From Sphingomonas sp. IBVSS2 (lineage in GTDB: Bacteria; Pseudomonadota; Alphaproteobacteria; Sphingomonadales; Sphingomonadaceae), in the NCBI RefSeq assembly GCF_002127225.1, contig NZ_NFUR01000003.1:124001-188000 (forward strand): 64,000 nt of DNA. Direction: 5' to 3'. The notes under the pieces were generated by a model, which was not told the DNA's origin, did no database searches, and worked only from the letters and a program-made list of their open reading frames with translations. How positions within the stretch are numbered: the stretch's first letter is position 1; each line of letters begins with the position of its first letter. Shown piece by piece: positions 8,258 to 17,783 of this stretch. A program made the position numbers and the translations under genes.

Positions 8258-10788
8258 TGCGGATGCGCCGCGCGATCGGCGTTGCGCTGCTCCCGCTGCT
8301 GGCCGCGGCGGGCATCGGTGCCATTCCCTCGGCGGCGGCACAGGGCAACCGGCAGGTCGATGGCGTCGAGCGGGGCAGGTCCGCGCCGGCCGGCCCGGCC
8401 AGGCCCGTGATGGTGACCGCCGCGATGCCGAGCGACTTCGCCGATCTCGCCCAGACCCAAAGGATCGTCGCGGACGTCTTCTTCGGCGGCGTCCGGATCG
8501 GGCAGTTCGACATCGAGGCGAAGCCCGGCGAGGTTCGGTTCGCCCGCCCCGAAAGCGTGGTCGCGGCGATACCGAATGTCGCCGATGCCGGGGCCGTCGC
8601 GCATGCGCTGACCGGCGCGCTGGATGCGAACGCCCGGTTCCTCTGCGCCGACATGGCCGGTCCCTGCGAGACTCCGCGCCCCGAGGCGGCCGCGATCGTG
8701 TTCGATCCGCGGCGCTTCCGCATCGATCTCTATCTGAGCCCGCATCTGCTGGCGGTCCGCGCGGCGAGCGCCGATCGCTTCCTCCAGCCCTACAGCAAGG
8801 GCCTTACGTTCGTCGACGTCGTGGGCGGCGCCATCGCGGGCGGCGACGGGCAGGCGGTCAATTACAACATCTACAACCGCGCGATCGTCGGTGCTGGAAA
8901 TACCCGCCTGATCTCAGAGGCTTCGGTCTCGTCGGGGCGTGGTCTCGATGTCGATACGCTCGCGGTCCAGCGCGACGGCCCCGGCACACGGTACAGCGGG
9001 GGGCTGTTCTACGCGCCCGGCGCCGACCTGGTCGGGCGCAGGCGCATTCTCGGCATCGGCATCGCTTCCCAGTTCGACACGCGTGCCGATCGGATGCAGC
9101 TGTTCGGCAGCCCGCTCGTCGTCTTCCTCGGCCAGCGATCGCGTGTGGATATCTATGTCGAGGGCCGCCTGGTGAGTTCCCAGAGCTTCGAGGCCGGCAA
9201 CCAGACGCTCGACACCGCCGCGCTTCCGGATGGCTCCTATCCGGTCGAGATCCGCGTCCAGGAAGCGAGCGGGGCGACGCGTACCGAGCGGCGCTTCTTC
9301 ACCAAGAGCACCGCCATCGCCCCGGTCGGGCATCGTGCCTTCTTCGCCAGTGCGGGCCTGCTGGCCGTGGATCGGAAGGACAAGTGGCTGTCGGTCTCGC
9401 ACGTGCCCCTGCTGACGGCGGGGCTGGCGGGGCGTGCCGGCCCCACCATCGCCTGGGACGCGACCGTGATGCTGACCGACCGCAAGGCGCTGAGCGAAGT
9501 CGGCGTGACCTATCTCGCGCCCAATTTCCAGACGCGCCTCGCGGTGCTGGGCTCGAGCGCGGGCGACTATGGCATTGTCGGGCAGGCGGGTTCGACGACG
9601 GGCGGCGCGTTCGGCTATAGTTTCGACCTGCGCTATGTGCACAGCCGCGATCGCGCGCCGTTGATCCCGCTTGCCGACTATGTCTATGACAATTTCTCGT
9701 CGCCTAATCCTATTGTTCAAGGTTTTCAGGGGGCTAGTGCCAGCTTTGCGCAGGCGATCGGAAATGTCTCCTACTTTGTCGGCGGCGGGCAGATCGGCGT
9801 CAGCGCCTATCTGCGGCATGACGAAGGGCGTCCCACATCCTATGCCATCGGCCCATCGGTGCGATGGACGGTACTGCGCCGGCGGCAGTTCCAGCTGACC
9901 TTCAACGGCACCTACGCCGCGACGAACCACGGTAAATCCGTGGCATTTGGCATTCAGTTACAAGTATTTCGTCCACGATCCTCATTCAGTGTGCAAACTG
10001 GTTTCCAAACCGGCCTCGGCGAGCGGCAGCAGCGGCTGGACGATGTCGAGGAAGTATCGGCCTCGATCCATCGCAGCGGCGTTCTGGGCGGTGAATTCGA
10101 TGCATCCGGCACCGTCCAGCACAGCGGCGCCGGCACGGTGCTCCAGGCTTCGGCCAGCGAACGCAATGCCACGGGCTTCGCCTCGGCGAGCGTGGTTCAC
10201 CGGATCGGCGGCACGGGCAGCGCCAGCCAATATGCCCTGACCGCACAGACCTCGCTGGCCGCGGGCGGGGGGATCTTCCACATCGGGGCGCGTGACCAGA
10301 ATGACAGCGTCATCAGCGTGCGGGTGCGCGGCACCGCCCGCAATGCGCGTTTCGTGGTGCTGGTCGATGATGCGGCACGCGGCGAACTCGCCAGCGGCGA
10401 GCACCTGAACCTGGCGGTCACGCCCTATCGGCGGTACAAGGTCAGGATCCGTCCGGTCGGCAGCGAGCTGGTCAGTTTCGACGCGCAGACCCGATCGGTC
10501 GACGTCTATCCGGGCACCGTCGCGGTGCTGGACTGGAAGGCGAATGCGGTCCTGGCGATGTTCGGGCGGCTGACCTGGCCCGATGGCAGCCCGATCACCA
10601 ACGCCGATATCGTCACGGACGGCGCCATCGCCGCGACCGACATGCGGGGCTATTTCCAGTTGCAGGCGCCGGGCGATGCGCAAATCGTCGTGCACGCAAC
10701 CGACGGCCGGACATGCCGGGCGAAGCTCAACGCGAAACCATCGCAGAACGAATATTCCGCAATCGGAGACGTCCCATGCAGACCCTGA
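8257..10788 (+). CDS. Fimbrial outer-membrane usher (CS1/alpha-type, TcfC-like)
   Basis: An 843-residue outer-membrane channel for pilus subunit secretion and assembly. A signal peptide (about residues 1-29) is followed by an N-terminal domain, a long beta-barrel-like region, and C-terminal small beta domains with YRRYKVRIRPVG and the carboxypeptidase-like turn GRLTWPDGSPITNADIVTDG. These C-terminal features and the overall style fit the alpha (CS1/CFA, TcfC) usher class rather than the Fim/Pap class. Translation is coupled to pilin 2 by a one-base overlap, and there is no clear ribosome site. The chaperone start lies inside its 3' end. Confidence 0.85.
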   Translation: MRMRRAIGVALLPLLAAAGIGAIPSAAAQGNRQVDGVERGRSAPAGPARPVMVTAAMPSDFADLAQTQRIVADVFFGGVRIGQFDIEAKPGEVRFARPESVVAAIPNVADAGAVAHALTGALDANARFLCADMAGPCETPRPEAAAIVFDPRRFRIDLYLSPHLLAVRAASADRFLQPYSKGLTFVDVVGGAIAGGDGQAVNYNIYNRAIVGAGNTRLISEASVSSGRGLDVDTLAVQRDGPGTRYSGGLFYAPGADLVGRRRILGIGIASQFDTRADRMQLFGSPLVVFLGQRSRVDIYVEGRLVSSQSFEAGNQTLDTAALPDGSYPVEIRVQEASGATRTERRFFTKSTAIAPVGHRAFFASAGLLAVDRKDKWLSVSHVPLLTAGLAGRAGPTIAWDATVMLTDRKALSEVGVTYLAPNFQTRLAVLGSSAGDYGIVGQAGSTTGGAFGYSFDLRYVHSRDRAPLIPLADYVYDNFSSPNPIVQGFQGASASFAQAIGNVSYFVGGGQIGVSAYLRHDEGRPTSYAIGPSVRWTVLRRRQFQLTFNGTYAATNHGKSVAFGIQLQVFRPRSSFSVQTGFQTGLGERQQRLDDVEEVSASIHRSGVLGGEFDASGTVQHSGAGTVLQASASERNATGFASASVVHRIGGTGSASQYALTAQTSLAAGGGIFHIGARDQNDSVISVRVRGTARNARFVVLVDDAARGELASGEHLNLAVTPYRRYKVRIRPVGSELVSFDAQTRSVDVYPGTVAVLDWKANAVLAMFGRLTWPDGSPITNADIVTDGAIAATDMRGYFQLQAPGDAQIVVHATDGRTCRAKLNAKPSQNEYSAIGDVPCRP

Positions 10789-11483
10789 CGCGTTTTCTCA
10801 CCAGCACCTGCATTCTCGCGGCCGTGGCGGTCATGGGGCCCGCCGCCCCGCCCGCCAGGGCGGGGATCGTGCTGAGCCAGGCCGTGGTCGATATCCTGCC
10901 CTCGGGCGCGATCGCGCAGGACATCGACATATGGAACGACGGGACCGAAGTCTCCTATGTGACGATCGAGCCGGCCGAGATCGTCTCTCCGGGCCATCCG
11001 GGCGAAACCAGGACGCCGATCACCGATCCGGGCGTGGGCGGGTTGCTCGTCACCCCGCAGCGGCTGATCCTCCAGCCGGGCGAGCACAAGCTCATCCGCA
11101 TCGCGGCGATCGTGCCGCGCGGGGCGACGGACCGGATCTACCGCGTCGCGGTCAAGCCGGTCGCGGGCCCGGTAAGTGCGCCCGTCACCGCGCTGAAGCT
11201 GCTCATCGGCTATGACGTGCTCGTCATCTATCGTCCCGCGCAGCCGACGGTGAAGGTCGTCGGGGAGCGCAACGGCAATGTGCTGACGCTCCGCAATGCC
11301 GGCAACAGCAATGTCGAGGTCTATGAGGGAAAGCAGTGCGATCCCGCGCGTCCCACGGTGTGCGTGACGCTGCCTGCGAAGCGGCTCTATGCGGGGCAGG
11401 TCTGGCAGCAGACGCTGACCATGGCCGGTCCGGTCGACTATCGGATCGCACAGGGACCGCAAAGCATGCAGCAGCGGTTCTGA
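10776..11483 (+). CDS. Fimbrial periplasmic chaperone
   Basis: 235 residues. The ATG at 10776 is chosen over an upstream in-frame start because GGAG precedes it at good spacing and it gives a clean signal peptide ending near PARAGIVL. The body is two Ig-like domains: domain 1 holds RLILQPGEHKLIRI, the usual F-G region of pilus chaperones, and domain 2 contains NVLTLRNAGNSNVEVYEG. It would bind pilins 1 and 2 in the periplasm and deliver them to the usher. The 13-base overlap with the usher gene suggests one transcript for all four genes. Confidence 0.85.
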   Translation: MQTLTRFLTSTCILAAVAVMGPAAPPARAGIVLSQAVVDILPSGAIAQDIDIWNDGTEVSYVTIEPAEIVSPGHPGETRTPITDPGVGGLLVTPQRLILQPGEHKLIRIAAIVPRGATDRIYRVAVKPVAGPVSAPVTALKLLIGYDVLVIYRPAQPTVKVVGERNGNVLTLRNAGNSNVEVYEGKQCDPARPTVCVTLPAKRLYAGQVWQQTLTMAGPVDYRIAQGPQSMQQRF

Positions 11484-11531
11484 ACGGGAACCGGCGGGCA
11501 CGGGACGGCAGGAGCGGCATGTTCCAGCCGC

Positions 11532-11606
11532 TGGTGACCCCTACGAGAATCGAACTCGTGTTTTCGCCGTGAGAGGGCGACGTCCTGACCGCTAGACGAA
11601 GGGGCC
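11532..11606 (-). tRNA. tRNA-Glu (anticodon CTC)
   Basis: Reading the minus strand from 11606, the sequence folds into a standard cloverleaf. The acceptor stem is GGCCCCT/AGGGGTC with one G-U pair, the D-arm contains TCTAGCGGTCAGGA, and the five-pair anticodon stem TCGCC/GGCGA closes the loop CTCTCAC. The T-arm contains GTTCGATTC. The terminal CCA is encoded. It sits alone between the fimbria operon and the DUF952 gene. Confidence 0.95.
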
Positions 11607-11700
11607 GTTAGCGCTGCGGAAGCGGGCAATTACGGGGCGGCTGCATGCCCGTCAAGCGCCTTCCGGGGGCATCGGCAATTTTATTTCGCGATCGGCGGCC

Positions 11701-12048
11701 TCAGCCCGCGACCGGCAGGCGCAGCGCGCCATCCGGCTCGTAATGCACTTCGCCGTACGCCGTCGCCGCGACCAGCGGCAGCGGGGCATAGAGGTGCGGG
11801 AACAGCTGGCCGCCCCGCGAGGGCTCCCAGCGCACCGCATCGCCCATGGCCTCCAGATCGACGGCAACGAGCCACAGGCCGGCCTGGCCGGCGAAATGCT
11901 TGTCCAGCGTCTCCTGCACCTGCGCGGCGGTGGAGAGGTGGATATAGCCGTCCTGGAGGTCGATCGGCGCACCCTTGAACACGCCCTCATGCTCGAGGAC
12001 GTGCATCTGCTCGGCGGTGAGGATCTTGTAGGCGGTGTTGTCGGGCAT
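11701..12048 (-). CDS. DUF952 family protein
   Basis: 115 residues. The start at 12048 (MPDNTAYKIL) is preferred: the upstream in-frame extension runs into an intergenic palindrome and is not protein-like. The family hallmarks are DGYIHLSTAAQVQETLDKHFAG near residues 33-54 and LFPHLYAPLPL further on. DUF952 proteins have a fold like ADP-ribosyltransferase domains, but their function is unknown. It lies between tRNA-Glu and gyrA on the same strand as both, and no partner gene suggests a role. Confidence 0.88.
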   Translation of the reverse strand: MPDNTAYKILTAEQMHVLEHEGVFKGAPIDLQDGYIHLSTAAQVQETLDKHFAGQAGLWLVAVDLEAMGDAVRWEPSRGGQLFPHLYAPLPLVAATAYGEVHYEPDGALRLPVAG

Positions 12049-12071
12049 CGTGGTTCGCCTCATCCAAAACA

Positions 12072-12153
12072 CGTCATCCCCGCACAGGCGGGGACCCAGA
12101 GCCAAGCAACGTCACGCCCGTAACTCTGGATCCCCGCCTGCGCGGGGATGACG
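12072..12153. repeat. Intergenic inverted repeat, GTCATCCCC family
   Basis: 30-base arms (12072-12101 and 12124-12153) match 28 of 30 when one is reverse-complemented, around a 22-base loop. Each arm is itself a small hairpin (CCCCGC...GCGGGG). Related to the CGTCATCCCGG elements elsewhere in the window. It lies between the gyrA stop and the DUF952 start and could act as a terminator or REP-like element. Confidence 0.85.
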
Positions 12154-12166
12154 ATCAAATCAGAGC

Positions 12167-14944
<2,778 letters not shown>

Positions 14945-15062
14945 CGCTTTCGGGTTCTTGAGTGTGTCTTACGGCTCTAACGATGCCGATGCATCCTGCC
15001 AACCCCGCCCGCGCGTGCGCGCGTACGCGAGGAAAGCTGGGGATAACTTCGTCCGACGCCAC

Positions 15063-15091
15063 TTGACTATAACTCTACCTAGGTAGATTTA
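15063..15091 (+). promoter_or_regulatory. Promoter with 14-bp perfect palindrome (likely PadR operator)
   Basis: TTGACT at 15063 looks like a -35 box. It is followed by the perfect palindrome TCTACCTAGGTAGA (15074-15087), and the -10-like TAGATT/GATTTA overlaps its right end. The palindrome therefore sits between and over the promoter elements, the position of a repressor site. Predicted transcription would begin about at the ATG at 15098, so the message may be leaderless; no ribosome site precedes that ATG. Autoregulation by the adjacent PadR protein is an inference from position. Confidence 0.6.
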
Positions 15092-15097
15092 AGCGGC

Positions 15098-15397
15098 ATG
15101 GCTCGAAACAGATCGCTTTCCCCGACCGCGCGCAACGTGCTCGCCATCCTCCTCGAAGCCGGGGAGGACTGGTCGCATGGCTATGCGTTGGGCCGGGCGG
15201 CGGGAATCCCGTCGGGCACGCTCTATCCGCTGCTGATCCGCCTCGAGGAGCAGGAACATCTGGAAGCGCAGTGGCAGCCCCCCAGCGAGCCGGGCAGGCC
15301 GGCGCGCCATGCTTATAGGCTGAGCGCGGCGGGGCGGGTCTTTGCGGCCGAGCTGCTGCGCGGCGAGGCGCCCGGTCTGGTGGGGAAGCCCGCGTGA
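15098..15397 (+). CDS. PadR-family transcriptional regulator
   Basis: A 99-residue winged-helix repressor. LSPTARNVLAILLEAG begins the first helix, GIPSGTLYPLLIRLEEQEHL is the diagnostic recognition-helix/wing segment, and PARHAYRLSAAGR is the second wing. It ends shortly after and lacks a long dimerisation helix, typical of the small PadR-s2 class. It probably represses its own operon through the palindrome immediately upstream. Its stop overlaps the next start (GTGA), which strongly links it to the SEDS-like membrane protein. The ligand is unknown. Confidence 0.93.
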   Translation: MARNRSLSPTARNVLAILLEAGEDWSHGYALGRAAGIPSGTLYPLLIRLEEQEHLEAQWQPPSEPGRPARHAYRLSAAGRVFAAELLRGEAPGLVGKPA

Positions 15398-16473
15398 TCC
15401 GGCTGATGGCGACGGCGCTGGTCGATCTCGCGGCGGTGCTGATGCCGGCGCGGTTGCGGCACTGGGGCGAGCGGATGCGCTGCGAAGTGGCGGCGATCGA
15501 GGCGCCCGGCGAAGCGCTGCGCTTCGCCGCCGGCTGCCTATGGGGTGCGATCTGCGAGATGATCCGAGTGCAATCGGGAGGCGGGAAAATGGCGATGTGG
15601 CGGAGCAGGCGGCTGGTGGGACTCTGCGCGATCGGCGCAACAGGACTGGGCATCGGATATATGACGATCGGCGGCGCGCCGCTGAGCTATCCGTTGCGCA
15701 ATGTCGCGGCGCTGCTGATCGGTTTTCTCGCGCTCGGGATCGTCATGCACCTGCCGCGTAGCCGCTGGCTTGCGCCGGGGCCGGTGTTGATCGCCCTCGG
15801 GCTGGCGCTGCTGGCAACCAGCCTGTTCGGTATCACGCATGACGGCGCGACTCGCTGGGTGTCGATCGGCGGGCTGGGCATCCAGCCGAGCCTGATCCTG
15901 ATGCCGGTGCTGGCCATCGGCTATGCGGGCGTGCGGGATCGGCTCTCCACCTTGGGCGTGATCGCCGCCGCGGCGGCGCTGGCGCTGCAGCCGGACCGCG
16001 CGATGGCCGGCGGGCTTGCCGCGGGGCTCGCCGCGCTGGCGCTGCTCCGTCCGGAGCGCAACGTGCTGGCGGCGCTGATCGCGGCGCTGGCCGGGTTCGT
16101 CGCGGCATTGCTCCAGCCGGACGTGCAGCCCGCGATGCCCTATGTCGACCAGATCCTGTTCACGGCCTTCGGCGTGCATCCGCTTGCCGGGCTGATGGTG
16201 GTCGCCGGATCGGTGCTGCTGCTGGTGCCAGCGCTCGCCGGATGGCGCCGCGACCCCGCCTATGCGGTGTTCGGCGCGCTGTGGCTGGCGATCGTGCTGG
16301 CGGCGGCGCTGGGCAACTATCCGACGCCGCTGGTCGGCTATGGGGGCAGCGCGATCGTCGGCTATCTGCTCAGCCTGCTCGGCTTGCCTGGCGCGCTTGG
16401 CGCGGCGGGCACCGTGGCGGACAAGGCCGAGCCGGGGGCCGAGCACGGGATGCTGCGGGTCGGCATCGCCTAG
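15394..16473 (+). CDS. SEDS (FtsW/RodA)-like multi-spanning membrane protein
   Basis: 359 residues starting at GTG 15394. The N-terminal 65 residues are a soluble or amphipathic prefix (RHWGERMRCEVAAIE, then ALRFAAGCLWGAI). About nine membrane segments follow, carrying SEDS landmarks in order: TRWVSIGGLGIQPS (153-166) like the RodA/FtsW RW-x-G-QPS loop; LALQPDRAMAG (196-206) like QPDxGTA; YVDQILFTAFG (250-260) aligning Asp252 with the catalytic Asp of TDFIF; and NYPTPLVGYGGSAIVGY (308-324) like PLPxxSYGGSS. SEDS proteins polymerise lipid II glycan. Motif divergence leaves its activity uncertain, and no partner transpeptidase is adjacent. Confidence 0.75.
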   Translation: MIRLMATALVDLAAVLMPARLRHWGERMRCEVAAIEAPGEALRFAAGCLWGAICEMIRVQSGGGKMAMWRSRRLVGLCAIGATGLGIGYMTIGGAPLSYPLRNVAALLIGFLALGIVMHLPRSRWLAPGPVLIALGLALLATSLFGITHDGATRWVSIGGLGIQPSLILMPVLAIGYAGVRDRLSTLGVIAAAAALALQPDRAMAGGLAAGLAALALLRPERNVLAALIAALAGFVAALLQPDVQPAMPYVDQILFTAFGVHPLAGLMVVAGSVLLLVPALAGWRRDPAYAVFGALWLAIVLAAALGNYPTPLVGYGGSAIVGYLLSLLGLPGALGAAGTVADKAEPGAEHGMLRVGIA

Positions 16474-16557
16474 GAAAATCGCCGGTGACGGAGCGGGAGG
16501 AGGACGCCCCGCCACCGGTGCTTCGGAAACCGGGCTGTGCCGGCGCGGTGCCGGAAC

Positions 16558-16986
16558 TCAGCGGGTCGTGCCCGTGTACGGCAGGCGGATGACGTACTGG
16601 CGGCCGGGCTCGATGCCGCCGGTGTCGTCCTCCGTCTCGTCGTTCACCAGCCTGCCCAGGCTGGCCAGCGCGTCGACCACGCCGAAGCCGGCGCTGAACG
16701 GGCGGCCGCGCGGATCGCGATGCGGCACCGGGCGGGCGCCTCGGGGCGCGCGGCGGCGGGGGGGAGGCGCCATCCGCGCCATCCGCTCCGCGACCGACGC
16801 CGCGTCGCTCGCGCGGCCGAATTCGCGCCACACCACCTGGAAACCTTCGGGCACTTCGCGCCACTCGCCGCCTTGGGGGCGGACCAGGTCGCGGCCGCAA
16901 TGGTGGCAGACCGCGAAGTCCAGGCCCTGGTTGTGATGATGGGTGGTGCCGGCGGCATGGCCCATCACGCTGCAACGCATACGCAT
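16558..16986 (-). CDS. Small CxxC-containing protein of unknown function
   Basis: 142 residues from ATG 16986, two bases after the stop of the MraZ-like gene, so the two are probably co-transcribed. The N-terminal part has a His-rich segment (GTTHHHNQG) followed by FAVCHHCGRDLVRP, a plausible half zinc site; a further Cys lies near the start. Next come an aromatic stretch (EGFQVVWREFG), an Arg/Pro-rich linker and a short C-terminal region (SAGFGVVDALASLGRLV). I do not recognise a family. It could be a small metal-binding accessory to the upstream regulator. Confidence 0.6.
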   Translation of the reverse strand: MRMRCSVMGHAAGTTHHHNQGLDFAVCHHCGRDLVRPQGGEWREVPEGFQVVWREFGRASDAASVAERMARMAPPPRRRAPRGARPVPHRDPRGRPFSAGFGVVDALASLGRLVNDETEDDTGGIEPGRQYVIRLPYTGTTR

Positions 16987-16987
16987 C

Positions 16988-17479
16988 TCACTGCACTCCC
17001 TTGGATCTGCTGCCGCGCATCCGCAGGCGAAATTCGGCCAGGGCGCGGAAATGCTCGTCCTCGCTTTCGAGGGCGAGCGCCGGGTTCCAGATCTCGAAGC
17101 TGTCACCGGCGCCGACGAACAGGGCGAGGTCGTCGATGCGGCCGAGATGGCGCATCGCGGCCGGGATGCGCAGGCCCGTGCCCGCGCGCGGCATCCGCTC
17201 GCAGAGGCCGAAAGTGTCGCGCATGCGGCGATAATGGCCGCGGGCCTCCTCACCGCGATCTTCCTCCGTCAGGCGGCGGCGCTCGGCGCGCGCGGCAAGG
17301 GTGGCGAGATGGCTGCGGCCATAGCCGATCAGGCAGCTGTCGGCGCGATGCTTGGCGACGACGATCTCGGGATCGGTCCCGGGAGAAAGCGCGGCTTCGA
17401 GAAAGGCCGGCGCCGCGACGTTCCCGTCCGCATCGACCTCGCAGAGCTCGCTACCATGGTAAAGGGCGTTCATGGGCAT
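16988..17479 (-). CDS. Orphan MraZ-like (SpoVT/AbrB-fold) protein
   Basis: 163 residues (ATG 17479, or 17473). It resembles MraZ, the repressor of the division/cell-wall cluster, over its whole length: two AbrB-like halves, the second with RIPAAMRHLGRIDDLALFVG then GDSFEIWNPALAL, a MraZ signature. The DNA-contact D-x-x-GR-x-x-x-P motif is degraded in both halves (DADGNVAAPA; AGTGLRIPAAM). Normal mraZ genes precede rsmH/ftsL; here the downstream neighbour is a small CxxC protein and the upstream divergent gene is dnaE. It may be a paralog with a changed DNA target. Confidence 0.7.
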   Translation of the reverse strand: MPMNALYHGSELCEVDADGNVAAPAFLEAALSPGTDPEIVVAKHRADSCLIGYGRSHLATLAARAERRRLTEEDRGEEARGHYRRMRDTFGLCERMPRAGTGLRIPAAMRHLGRIDDLALFVGAGDSFEIWNPALALESEDEHFRALAEFRLRMRGSRSKGVQ

Positions 17480-17783
17480 CGACTCGTCAGAAAGGGGTGA
17501 TTCTGTTCTGGTAAGTCACTGAAACCGAATATGGTTTCCTTGCTTGCCTTATGTTTGCCATAATAACGCCTAATTCTGATCCGCCGATGAACCGTTCCGT
17601 TCCGTCGGCGAAATGTTTACTGTCGTTAACCATGATGTGAACGATCGGTAACGAAGCCGCCATTCAGGAGAGCACCCGTCCGAGTCCGCGCGTAGGGAAG
17701 AATCCTGAGCCCAACGGCTTGAAAATTGTGGACAACGCTCTCCACGGGTGGCGCTGCCGAGAGCGGCTCCCTACACTCGGGCC
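17480..17783. other. Divergent promoter region between mraZ-like gene and dnaE
   Basis: 304 bp with no gene. 17515-17660 is markedly AT-rich for this genome and holds a dyad with perfect six-base arms, GAAACC-GAATAT-GGTTTC (17521-17538), 42 bp before the mraZ-like start: a candidate operator. No tandem TGGG-type MraZ boxes are evident. The rest presumably carries the dnaE promoter. Confidence 0.5.

Noticed and set aside
12049..12105. Upstream extension of the DUF952 protein (19 extra residues)
   Set aside because: The extra residues are encoded by an intergenic palindrome arm that also gives similar peptides elsewhere in the window; the family starts at MPDNTAYK.
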